The notes beneath the pieces are model-generated. The model did no database searches, was not told the DNA's origin, and was given only the letters and a program-made list of their open reading frames with translations. This document shows, in pieces, positions 54,986 through 64,000 of a stretch of DNA of 64,000 nucleotides. The DNA is taken from contig CAMRHE010000017.1 of assembly GCA_947044405.1 (NCBI GenBank), positions 11,557,001-11,621,000 on the forward strand, in the 5' to 3' direction. Positions within the stretch are counted from its first letter, which is position 1, and every line of letters begins with the position of its first letter. A program made the position numbers and the translations under genes. Origin of the DNA: Leptodactylus fallax. Lineage: Eukaryota; Chordata; Amphibia; Anura; Leptodactylidae.

Positions 54986-56825
54986 ATTAAAAGGAGTGTG
55001 TCACCAGAACCCAGCATATCATCCCACCCCGCAGATAGATAGGTTAGTGTCACCAGACCCAGCATATCACCCCAGTCCTGCAGATAGATAGGTTAGTGTC
55101 ACCAGAACCCAGCATATCATCCCACCCCGCAGATAGATAGGTTAGTGTCACCAGAACCAGCATATCACCCCAGCCCTGCAGATAGATAGGTTAGTGTCAC
55201 CAGAACCAGCATATCACCCCAGCCCTGCAGATAGATAGGTTAGTGTCACCAGAACCAGCATATCACCCCAGCCCTGCAGATAGATAGGTTAGTGTCACCA
55301 GACCCAGCATATCACCCCAGTCCTGCAGATAGATAGGTTAGTGTCACCAGAACCAGTATATCACCCCAGCCCTGCAGATAGATAGGTTAGTGTCACCAGA
55401 CCCCAGCATATCATCCCAGCCCTGCAGATAGATAGGTTAGTGTCACCAGACCCCAGCATATCATCCCACTCCGCAGATAGATAGGTTAGTGTCACCAGAA
55501 CCAGCATATCACACCAGCCCTGCAGATAGATAGGTTAGTGTCACCAGAACCCAGCATATCATCCCACCCCGCAGATAGATAGGTTAGTGTCACCAGAACC
55601 AGCATATCACCCCAGCCCTGCAGATAGATAGGTTAGTGTCACCAGACCCCGCATATCACCCAGCCCTGCAGATAGATAGGTTAGTGTCACCAGACCCCGC
55701 ATATCACCCAGCCCTGCAGATAGATAGGTTAGTGTCACCAGACCCAGCATATCACCCCAGCCCTGCATATAGATAGGTTAGTGTCACCAGACCCCAGCAT
55801 ATCATCCCAGCCCTGCAGATAGATAGGTTAGTGTCACCAGACCCCAGCATATCATCCCACTCCGCAGATAGATAGGTTAGTGTCACCAGAACCAGCATAT
55901 CACACCAGCCCTGCAGATAGATAGGTTAGTGTCACCAGACCCCAGCATATCATCCCACTCCGCAGATAGATAGGTTAGTGTCACCAGAACCCAGCATATC
56001 ATCCCACCCCGCAGATAGATAGGTTAGTGTCACCAGACCCAGCATATCACCCCAGCCCTGCAGATAGGTTAGTGTCACCAGACCCCAGCATATCATCCCA
56101 CTCCGCAGATAGATAGGTTAGTGTCACCAGAACCAGCATATCACACCAGCCCTGCAGATAGATAGGTTAGTGTCACCAGACCCCAGCATATCATCCCACT
56201 CCGCAGATAGATAGGTTAGTGTCACCAGAACCCAGCATATCATCCCACCCCGCAGATAGATAGGTTAGTGTCACCAGAACCCAGCATATCATCCCACCCC
56301 GCAGATAGATAGGTTAGTGTCACCAGACCCCAGCATATCATCCCACCCCGCAGATAGATAGGTTAGTGTCACCAGACCCCAGCATATCACCCCAGCCCTG
56401 CAGATAGATAGGTTAGTATCACCAGAACCAGCATATCACCCCAGCCCTGCAGATAGATAGGTTAGTGTCACCAGAACCAGCATATCACCCCAGCCCTGCA
56501 GATAGATAGGTTAGTGTCACCAGAACCAGCATATCACCCCAGCCCTGCAGATAGATAGGTTAGGGTCAGCTGAATCATAATGTTTCCCCTTGTGAATCGC
56601 TGCCTCAGTTGCTGAGATATTGTCTTTTTTTTTCAATATGCAAATAAGCTATTTGGGCAAAGAGGCCATTGCCGCTTATTGCTTTGGAGCAATGGAAACA
56701 CCCTCATTGCTCCAAAGAAGTCATTTGCATATGACCAAAAACAGCAATATCTCGGCAATGAAGGCAGCAATTCACAAGTGGGAAACCATCTATCTGTTGG
56801 GTTCTGGCGGTAGACTCCCTTTAAA
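54986..56825. repeat. T2-type MITE enlarged by an internal minisatellite
   Basis: The left end TTAAAAGGAGTGTGTCACC with AGAACCC matches the complement of the right end at 56798-56825 (TTTAAAGGGAGTCTACCGCC, AGAACCC). The right 250 bp is normal MITE sequence with its own inverted pieces (GCAATGGAAACACCCTCATTG, CATTGCCGCTTATTGC). The left part, just inside the terminal repeat, has expanded into the 49-bp array. Without the array the element would be about 300 bp. Confidence 0.8.
54995..56572 (+). repeat. 49-bp minisatellite, about 32 units
   Basis: Unit: GATAGATAGGTTAGTGTC, ACCAGAACCAGCATATCACC, CCAGCCCTGCA. Two unit classes are mixed: ACCAGCATATCACCCCAGCCCTG and CCCAGCATATCATCCCACCCCG (or CACTCCG). 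Runs of the same class order recur (for example around 55790-55960 and 56080-56260), which indicates later copying in blocks. The unit contains the MITE's own GTGTCACCAGAACCC, so the array grew out of the element's terminal region. Confidence 0.9.
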
Positions 56826-58520
56826 GGTTGCCATAACTTTTTTCGGTATATAACTGCTATATGTGCTGCTTTTCTATGTGTTTTTTTTAACTGTAATTTT
56901 ACTAAAAAAAAAGTGCAAAAAGTTTCTGCAAAAAACTCTGCCAATTCATAACAAAACAATCTGATAAAATCTGAGAATGTGGACAGTCCCATTCCCTTAC
57001 TGCCTGTGTAGATTGGTGGGTTGTTGTGATGATACATTCTGTACAAATTTGCCCTGCTTAGTACATTTCTTGACAGATAATTCTATCAGGTATCAGGTGT
57101 ATCAAGTTTCTTGACCCTTTTGAAAGCTGATATGAAGAGCTGGTGGAGCCTCGGGGCCATGAACACCAAAATTGTACTGAAGCATAGAAAATCCCTATGT
57201 AAGGATCTAAACTGCTCATAAAGAACTGTAAACCCATGAGCTACATGTCCATGGCTGTACCCGCAGTATCAGGATGTCTTCACTGATCCTCGGCCACTCG
57301 TGTTCTGAATCTTCCCAAGTTCCCAGCCTATTTCCCAACTTCCTGATCCCTCTCGACATGGAAATGTGACTGCTTAGCAAGTCACTAGCTGAAGCAGGTT
57401 GGGAGTGACCAGGAAGTACAAAGACCACTTAGCGATGGATCCAGAAAGCATCTGAATGGGAGTGGTGGCCGATCAGTGAGGTAAGTCTTGACTTATCATG
57501 ACCCAACCCACTTTTTCATGTCCATCACTCAGATACAAATCCAATTTAATGGAAGTTAAAAACGGACCCATAGACTACTTTTGGTTCCAACTGCCCGTGA
57601 AAATGTGCAAAAATGGGACATGTCTTAGTTTTTTATCGGTCCTGTGGGTGACTTGCACTTGTACAAAAACTTTAGCGTCCCTTTAAGTTTTGTAAAATGT
57701 CATGAGAAAGCTTATTTTCCTCCCGGCTGTATGGATTCCATTTGCTCAGTGCGCCTTGCAGTGAAAGTCACAGAGAGCTGGAAAAATCACTGTCAACAGA
57801 GCTACTGGACCTCCCTCACACTGAGGTGTAAAAGCCATTCATCATTCTGCACAGTCTGTGATTCTTTCACCCACTGAAAATGTGTAGCTGAAATTGCAAT
57901 GGAATGCAAACAGACTTCAAAGGGGCATGGGGCTCCCAGAGCTAATGGATGCACCAGGGCATTGTTTAAACAGAGGCAGCATCCCCACTGTGATGTCGTT
58001 TGCATCTGAAAAACACACATATCCAGACCCATAAAAACATTCCAGTGTGGAAGAAAGTACATCTGTAGCTCACATGGGCTGGAGGACTGCAGAGAAGCCC
58101 TGGGTTGCCTGCACTCTGCTCCTTCAGCAGCAATCGGCCTTTTGAAGGCTACCGGCGAGGTCAGGGTGTGAGGTGCCAATCATCCCCAAATTTACAAGGC
58201 ACTGAGCATTATAATGTAGAGCCTCTAATATAGAATATTTATTTGCAAAAATGTCTTGTGAAGCTCTCCTCCAAAAGAGCACCTTGACCTATGGCCATTG
58301 CTTTTCCTTGCCTGCAAAACTAATGGGAAAGCAGGGCAGGGGGTTTCCATGTCTATGGACCACAGGTTCTCTCTCTATGAGTATGTACAACATAGGGAAT
58401 CAGTATCTTGCAAGTAATGAAGCATTTAGGGATGGACTGGGCCTTAGTCAGCAAGCTTAAAGGGTGTGTCCAGGAATCATAGGTAACTCAGTGGCGACCA
58501 GGTGGGTCTAAAACAAAAAA
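56826..58520. other. Unassigned, partly unique-looking DNA
   Basis: 57690-58190 lacks known repeat motifs and has balanced composition. A 125-codon minus frame spans part of it without a recognisable domain, and no splice or start context supports it. 57666-57690 (CGTCCCTTTAAG) may be a T2-type end. A possible conserved non-coding block, untested. Confidence 0.35.
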
Positions 58521-59135
58521 GTCCTGGCCCTCTTTCCTTCCTGTGCTGGGACTCACCAGACCAAAAGTGCAGAGGCTCATTTATGCTCACTAGTTATGGG
58601 TGAGGGATCCGTTACATGACTCGGATTCTTCACCAGTGACCACCAAGGCCAGTGATTGGCCTTACGAGTAATGTAAGCCTCTCTACTTCCAGCCCAGAGA
58701 TTCCCGGCATGAGAAGATGAACACTGTGCAATGGAGTGTTGAAGATGGGTAAGTATGAATCTAGTGTTGGTTTAGTCCTTTGCACCCTTTCTCCCCTTTA
58801 AAGAGATGCCTGCCAGCCAAGTTTTTGCCACCCAAAGGAGAAGGGACTAATGAGCCCCCTATGTCCAAGAACCCCATATTCGACTCATGCCCTGCCTCTA
58901 TGCACAGTCCTGGCCCTCTCTCCTTCCTGTTCTGGGACTCACCAGACCAGAAGTGCAGAGGCTCATTTGACCTCACCAGTCATGGGTGAGGGATCCGTGA
59001 CATGACTCGGAGATATATCACCAGTGACCACCAAGGCCAGTGATTGCCCTTAACAGTAATGTAAGCCTCTCTACTTCCAGCCCAGTGAGTCCCCATGAGA
59101 AGACGGGCACTGTGCAATGGAGCGTTGAAGATAGG
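58521..59135 (+). repeat. 386-bp tandem duplication, first copy and start of second
   Basis: GTCCTGGCCCTCTTTCC at 58521 recurs as GTCCTGGCCCTCTCTCC at 58907. Both continue through GGGACTCACCAGACC, GGGTGAGGGATCCGT, ACCAGTGACCACCAAGGCC and AGCCTCTCTACTTCCAGCCC to GAAGATGGG (first) or GAAGATAGG (second). The second copy is cut at 59135 by a retrotransposon and resumes at 61954. GTAAGTATG after the first copy and GTAAGTGTT after the second resemble splice donors, but no exon is supported. Confidence 0.85.
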
Positions 59136-59762
59136 TGTAACGTCTCTGCCGTTTCGGGTCTCGGCGCCGCCCTCCACTCGCACGCTGTGGCGAAGGAGGT
59201 GTCTTCAATTTGGTTCTTTGTGTAAGTTTCTTGATGCTCAGTCTGAACATGGTCCTAATCAGTGTAATGGATTTCTAACCACACCCGTGTTCTAAGCATT
59301 TCTCTCTGGACGGTATAGAGTTAATCTCTTCCTGGCTTGTGTGATTGACAGCCTGTGTGCCTATTAGGTGTGGGGCTGGGCCCAGACTTTCTATATACAG
59401 GTTGTCACTTGTGTTTTGCCTGCTCTCTTCATTATTTCCCTTGCTACCTTGTTACCTGATTTTCTGACCTCTGGCTTTGACTTTGACTATTCTCTTGGAT
59501 TTAGATTCTGTACTGCATTGCTCGTTTGGTTCTGACCCCTTGGCTTTATCACTCCGCTTCTGTGTTTTTTTGTCTTGTCCTGTTCTGTGTGTCACTTACC
59601 CAGTATAGGGCTTGTCTTCTGGTTGTCCTTTTGCCGCTTAGGGTAACTGAGGCAATAGGAAGGGACAGTGGCTGGGGTGAGATTAGGGCTCACTTGTCTC
59701 TGTCCCCCCTCCCAGACCGCTGCTGTAGTGTCAGGGTTGCTTCGTTTGGCAAGACCCTTACA
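59136..59762 (+). repeat. Left LTR
   Basis: 627 bp, TG...CA bounded. It carries CTTCAATTTGG, TTTCTATATACAGG and a T-rich 3' half; TATATA at about 59391 may serve as the promoter. Frames of 60-80 codons inside it are by-products and recur in the right LTR. Confidence 0.92.
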
Positions 59763-59808
59763 GAATAACCGGCCCATACATTCTGCCATTGCTTCCCATA
59801 GGGTCAGC

Positions 59809-60151
59809 ATGGATCCTATTCAGGGCCTTGCAGCCAAGTTGGAAGGCTTGGCAGTCCTGGTAAATGAGCTTGCTAAACAGGTGCAGACCCTTACTGATGC
59901 CGCTGCAGCATCTCCAGTGGTTTCTGCCCCTTTTAAGGTGAAGATGTTACTCCCGGATCGTTTTTCAGGGGATCGTGAAAAATTTGAGACTTTCCGGGAG
60001 TCCTGTCGCCTGTATTTTCGGATTAATGCACATGCATCCCAGGCCCAAATGGTTGGAGTAGTTATATCCCTCCTACAGGGGGATCCACAAGCTTGGGCCC
60101 TTAAAATCCCTCCAGGGGCTGAGGAGTGGACTGACTTTGAAAAATTTTTTT
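59809..60151 (+). pseudogene. gag, N-terminal part, ending at a frameshift
   Basis: Starting at the first ATG after the LTR (MDPIQGLAAKLEGLA...), about 112 codons encode a predicted coiled N-terminus (LVNELAKQVQTL) and then the start of the Gag capsid-like domain, with RFSGDREKFETFRESCRLYF. This pattern is typical of Ty3/Gypsy elements of the sushi group, the relatives of the domesticated PEG10/RTL genes. At a run of seven T (60145-60151) the reading moves to another frame; the original frame then drifts into unrelated sequence and stops at 60276. Because both sides are parts of one Gag domain, an indel in the T run is more likely than programmed frameshifting. Confidence 0.85.
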
Positions 60152-61319
60152 GTCTTTGGGGTCTATATATGCTGAGCCAGACCACATTGGTCTTGCGGAA
60201 TCGCAACTCCTCACCATGCAGCAGGGCAAACGCTCTGCTGAGGAATATTGCGCAGAATTCCGCAAGTGCAGCGTGACTGCAGGTTGGTGTGAGTCAGCTC
60301 TAAAGGCCCACTTTAAACAAGGCCTGTGTGACCGTGTTAAGGAGCTCTGGGTTGGTCACCCAGATCCTCCCACTCTTGAGCAGGCCATGACTTTGGCTGC
60401 CCGTATTGACCGTAGGATCCGGGAAAATGTTAAAGAGAGAATAGGGTCTGCTTCTTCCAAGTTTTCTGTCTCTCCCTCACTCTCTCCTGAAAAACCTGTT
60501 ATTTCTCCCATGACTCCTGGTGAGGAACCTATGCAACTGGGAGTTATGGACGCCAAGATGCGACGAGAGCATCGTCTCAGGAACAACCTCTGCCTGTACT
60601 GTGGTGCTTCCGGTCATTTCATCCGTGACTGCTCCACCAGACCCCGCACACCAGGGGAAAAACTTCAGTGCCTGAGTGGTAGTCGGAAGAACCACTCAGG
60701 CAACCAGGTATTTGCCAGTAGTAACAATAAGATGTTGTTATCTGTGTCTCTGCCCTCTGGGGACAGATCTGTTTCTGGCCAGGCCTTAGTTGACTCTGGG
60801 TCTGCGGCAAACTTTGTCACATTTTCGTTTGTCTCAGCTTTAGGCATTGAGCTTTTGCCACTTGACACACCTCTGGCGGTTACTGGAGCGGATTTTGCCC
60901 CATTGGCCAGGGGTAAGGTCCGATTCAAGACCCCCTTAATAACGTTGCAAGTGGGTTCAGCTCATTCAGAGGTCATGAACTTTTTTGTTATGGAGCATCT
61001 GTCTTCCGATATTATTTTGGGGCTCCCCTGGTTGAACCTCCATAACCCTATTTTTGATTGGGGTAAAAGGGAGTTGGTAAAATGGGGAGATCAGTGCTCA
61101 TCCCACTGTATTGTTTTGCACACCTTAAATTGTGTTACTGAGGAGACGGTCTCAGCTGCAAAAGGTGGGAAATGCCAGGTGAATAAAAAATGTTTGCCTG
61201 GCCCACCAGTGTCTGTGGTTGTGCAAAAAGACCCTGAATTGAAGGCAGAGAAAATACTGGGTCCTACTAAAACTGGTTTATCTGGTGAGGGTCCGGTGGC
61301 CCCTCATAAAGGGGGGTAC
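60152..61319 (+). pseudogene. gag C-terminal part, zinc knuckle and aspartic protease
   Basis: The frame that opens at 60150 continues Gag (SAEEYCAEFRKC, then HFKQGLCDRVKELW). At 60591-60632 it has a CCHC zinc knuckle, CLYCGASGHFIRDC. A retropepsin domain follows, with the catalytic VDSGSAANF at 60789-60815 and the closing ILGLPWLNLHNPIF near 61012-61050. After the protease about 75 codons lead directly into the right LTR, where the stop lies (61407). All of pol after the protease is absent, by one internal deletion. Gag would package element RNA and the protease would cut Gag; copying would depend on enzymes from another element. Confidence 0.88.
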
Positions 61320-61948
61320 TGTAACGTCTCTGCCGTTTCGGGTCTCGGCGCCGCCCTCCGCTCGCACACTGTGGCGAAGGAGGCGTCTTCAATTTGGTTC
61401 TTTGTGTAAGTTTCTTTATGCTCAGTCTGAACATGGTCCTAATCAGTGTAATGGATTTCTAACCACACCCGTGTTCTAAGCATTTCTCTCTGGACTGCAT
61501 AGAGTTAATCTCTTCCTGGCTTGTGTGATTGACAGCCTGTGTGCCTATCAGGTGTGGGGCTGGGCCCAGACTTTCTATATACAGGTTGTCACTTGTGTTT
61601 TGCCTGCTCTCTTCATTATTTCCCTTGCTACCTTGTTACCTGATTTTCTGACCTCTGGCTTTGACTTTGACTATTCTCTTGGATTTAGGTTCTGTACTGC
61701 ATTGCTCGTTTGGTTCTGACCCCTTGGCTTTATCACTCCGCTTCTGTGTTGTTTTGTCTTGTCCTGTTCTGTGTGTCACTTACTCAGTATAGGGCTTGTC
61801 TTCTGGTTGTCCTTTTGCCGCTTAGGGTAACTGAGGCAATAGGAAGGGACAGTGGCTGGGGTGAGATTAGGGCTCACTTGTCTCTGTCCCCCCTCCCAGA
61901 CTGCTGCTGTAGTGTCAGGGTGTTACTACGGTTGGCAAGACCCTTACA
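61320..61948 (+). repeat. Right LTR
   Basis: 629 bp, aligned end to end with the left LTR. Differences are scattered substitutions (for example CCACTCGCACGC versus CCGCTCGCACAC), plus a cluster near the end (GGGTTGCTTCG versus GGGTGTTACTACG). Confidence 0.92.
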
Positions 61949-61953
61949 ATAGG

Positions 61954-62095
61954 TAAGTGTTTAGTCCTTTGCACCCTTTCTTCCCTGTAAAGAAATGCCT
62001 GCCAACCATGTTTTGCCACCCAAAGGAGAAGGGACCAATCAGCCCCCTACATCCAAGAGCCCCATATCAGACTCATGCCCTGCCTCTATGATGCC
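61954..62095 (+). repeat. Remainder of the second tandem copy
   Basis: TTTAGTCCTTTGCACCC, AAATGCCTGCCAACCATG, GCCACCCAAAGGAGAAGGGA and GACTCATGCCCTGCCTCTATG continue the 386-bp unit where the retrotransposon broke it. It differs from the first copy at several sites (AACCATG for AGCCAAG), so the duplication is older than the retrotransposon. Confidence 0.85.
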
Positions 62096-63235
62096 TTTGC
62101 ATCTTGGTCTTCTATAGTGCTGCAGACTTCAAATCCTCAGACTCCATGCACATGACTGAGTGTACCATCCGAGGGCGCTTCCGATGCTCTATTCTCTTCC
62201 GATGTTTATAGAGCAGGTCCAATCCTGCTCCGAGACATTGGAACCAAACCCTCCATTGAGATCAATGCGGGACAGAAGGCACTTGGATGTCATTTGAGTG
62301 TCATCCGAGTGCTTTCTGCTAAAATGCCCCCCCTTTGGCCTGCACACTTGGTCATGTGCATGAGGCCTGTGTCCAATGTGCTTCAGTGCACCATCTGTTT
62401 TTCGGGGTATGTACTTTTTTAACACGCAATCTGTGTTCTCACTAAATGGTGAAAAAAACTCCAGAACCTTCCAAGGTTAATCCACTTCTATAAAAGGATG
62501 TCAGCAGAAATGAAAGATAATTTTTCATCTAATCCAATCTTATAAGATTTATACACTTAAAGTGTCCGAACATTCGCTGCCAAGTTTTCGTTCTCTTGGA
62601 ACAGCCTACAAGTAAAAAGTAGCCTTGAAGTGGTTTTCCAGCTTTTTGAACTTAAAAAGGAGTAAAAAAAAAAAACTTAGTGACAATGTTTCATTATTGT
62701 CTGTCTACGAAGAAGAAGTCCCCTTATATATCTAGACGAATCTTCAACACATGCATAACCACAATGGGATCTGGAAGGAGATAAAACAGAAGCGAGACAG
62801 GACGAGTCCTCCACTGCCGAGATGAGAGGTGGCCTGACAGTGCACTGCCTTTGTTATGTGCTTGCTTCCATCCATCCTTGATTCACCATGCTCATCTGCT
62901 TTAGTGTTCAAAAACACAAGTCCATCTGCTTTAGCCATCCATCATGATGAAATGAAGGGGGAACCGAGAGCCTCCACATTCAAGAGTCAAAAGGACAAAG
63001 ACAAATAAAAAAAGGCAGGACTTCAAGGAGGAAGCCACAGATTGTGAGTGCAAATGGGACTGAGAAAACAAATAAAACACAACTGTAAATTTTACAAAAA
63101 AATAAGATAACAAATGAGTAAAAATCAAACAAAAACAACAAAAAATTCCTTCAAATGCTGGAGATGAATGTAGAGCTACGAGGAAGTGACCTTCTTATTT
63201 TGTGCAGTTTTCTGGGATATTATTTTGATTTATTC
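62096..63235. other. Unassigned DNA
   Basis: 62165-62410 has loose inverted phrases (CCGAGGGCGCTTCCGATG, GTCATCCGAGTGC), perhaps an old element. 62630-62700 holds an A run. No exon was recognised. Confidence 0.3.
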
Positions 63236-63440
63236 TTAAAGGGAGTGTGTCACCAGAACCCATCATAGGAAGGAACCCAGGAAAGGAAGTCTATCACCAG
63301 CATATGAACCCAGGAAAGAGAGTCTATCACTAGCATATGGACCCAGGAAAGGAAGTTTATCACCAGCATATCTACACAGGAAAGAGAGTCTATCACCAGC
63401 ATATCTGAATCAAATGGTGTTTTCAAATGGAAACACCTTT
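63236..63440. repeat. T2-type MITE left half with a 40-bp tandem array
   Basis: TTAAAGGGAGTGTGTCACC with AGAACCC is the same end as at 54986. It is followed by about four 38-42 bp units: GAACCCAGGAAAGGAAGTC, TATCACCAGCATAT. The normal MITE interior follows (CAAATGGAAACACC, GTTGTTCCAAATAGG). This is a second copy of the family that grew a tandem array at the same place, with a different unit. Confidence 0.8.
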
Positions 63441-64000
63441 GTTGTTCCAAATAGGAATAGATTACAGCTTTCATTTGAATGGGCTGAGCGGCAGGACCAG
63501 ACTTAGCCACACTAGTATGGATTCAGTAAGCACAATGAAAATGAATCTTCATTCTGATGATCAATCAAGGTCCTAAGAGTAAAACCCCATTAATTATATA
63601 ATGATTGTCTTTCTGTGGGAGGATCTGACAACAACTGTTCAACTTCCCTATAGCTCTCCCGCAGGAGAAATGAGGTATTACACAATTCTCAATCAAACGG
63701 CTGTTAGTGTAACCCATGGATTCACCAACATGCTTTTCTCCATACTGGCTTTAGATCTGGATCCTAAATTGAGTACCCCCATCTGTACATTTATTTGTCA
63801 GATTTTATTAGTATTGTATTGTGATTATATCCTAATATTTTGTTTTGTTAGTAGACATAATGTAACAAAGACGCCTTCCACAGATCAAGTCTTGTAACCA
63901 TTTCTATAATTAGCAATAAACGGACTTTGAAAAGGATCTTGATGACAAACAGATATCGGTATATCGGGATCAGTATGGTGGTAACACATTTGTTGAGTAG
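63441..64000. other. Unassigned DNA
   Basis: 63640-63690 (TATAGCTCTCCCGCAGGAG) recalls the fragments at 28735 and 54620. The 98-codon plus frame at 63601-63897 has no domain. Nothing else was recognised up to the window edge. Confidence 0.35.

Larger units (their letters stand above)
59131..61953 (+). mobile_element. Non-autonomous Ty3/Gypsy-type LTR retrotransposon
   Basis: Two direct LTRs (59136-59762 and 61320-61948) begin TGTAACG and end CTTACA, and flank 1557 bp. The 5-bp target duplication ATAGG is exact on both sides (59131-59135 and 61949-61953). The polypurine tract AAAGGGGGG ends just before the right LTR. The interior encodes a broken gag and a protease, but no reverse transcriptase, RNase H or integrase. 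I count roughly 15 differences between the LTRs (about 97-98% identity), so insertion is fairly recent. A primer-binding site after 59762 could not be assigned to a tRNA. Confidence 0.93.

Noticed and set aside
54986..56572. CRISPR-like array of regular repeats
   Set aside because: The repeats are contiguous 49-bp units without unique spacers and lie inside a MITE of a vertebrate genome. It is a minisatellite.
57802..58179. 125-codon minus-strand open frame
   Set aside because: No recognisable domain and no flanking gene structure. Listed only as part of an unassigned island.
59668..61409. Domesticated PEG10/RTL-like host gene
   Set aside because: The gag and protease lie between similar LTRs with an exact target duplication, and gag is frameshifted. 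It is a recent retrotransposon, not a domesticated gene.

Overview
The window looks like a repeat-rich stretch of a vertebrate nuclear genome, most likely a frog or toad. The main reason is the number of short inverted-repeat elements that start TTAAAGGRR and end in the complement, which is the signature known for T2-type (Kolobok) MITEs of Xenopus. There are also many copies of palindromic elements with GTTCACAC or CCCCACGTTGCGG ends, and of the motif ACTACAACTCCCAGCATGC. No prokaryotic features, CRISPR array, rRNA or tRNA were recognised. The species call is inference, since no search could be run.

Only one host coding segment is well supported. It is a first coding exon on the minus strand (11239 down to 11055) with a signal peptide and a leucine-rich-repeat N-terminal cap, ending in a clean GTAAGT donor in phase 2. 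Upstream of it (higher coordinates) lie a CpG-rich promoter with four CCAAT boxes spaced 24, 24 and 25 bp apart, then an 85-bp tandem array carrying CCAAT boxes on both strands. Downstream, in presumed intron 1, is a two-armed array of 13 ZNF143/THAP11-like motifs. The rest of this gene should lie at lower coordinates, but no second exon was recognised in 1-11000. Everything to the right of about 12.6 kb appears to be intergenic, or intronic to a gene not seen here.

Layout. 1-9.7 kb: presumed intron with scattered MITEs and one AT microsatellite. 9.7-12.6 kb: motif arrays, exon and promoter. 12.6-21.9 kb: dense MITEs of three families, several folding into long hairpins. 22-25.4 kb: a roughly 1.2-1.3 kb segment repeated in tandem, with filled and empty sites for a 600-bp MITE. 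26-46 kb: isolated elements (a pogo/Tigger-like MITE, a Tc1 transposase relic, tetranucleotide arrays, nested minisatellites) between unassigned DNA. 47-56.6 kb: large minisatellites (46-, 20-, 35- and 49-bp units). 58.5-62.1 kb: a 386-bp tandem duplication whose second copy is split by a Ty3/Gypsy-type LTR retrotransposon with gag and protease only. 62-64 kb: unassigned DNA and one more T2-type element.

Most long open frames here are by-products of repeats. The clearest case is a 446-codon frame made entirely by a 20-bp minisatellite.
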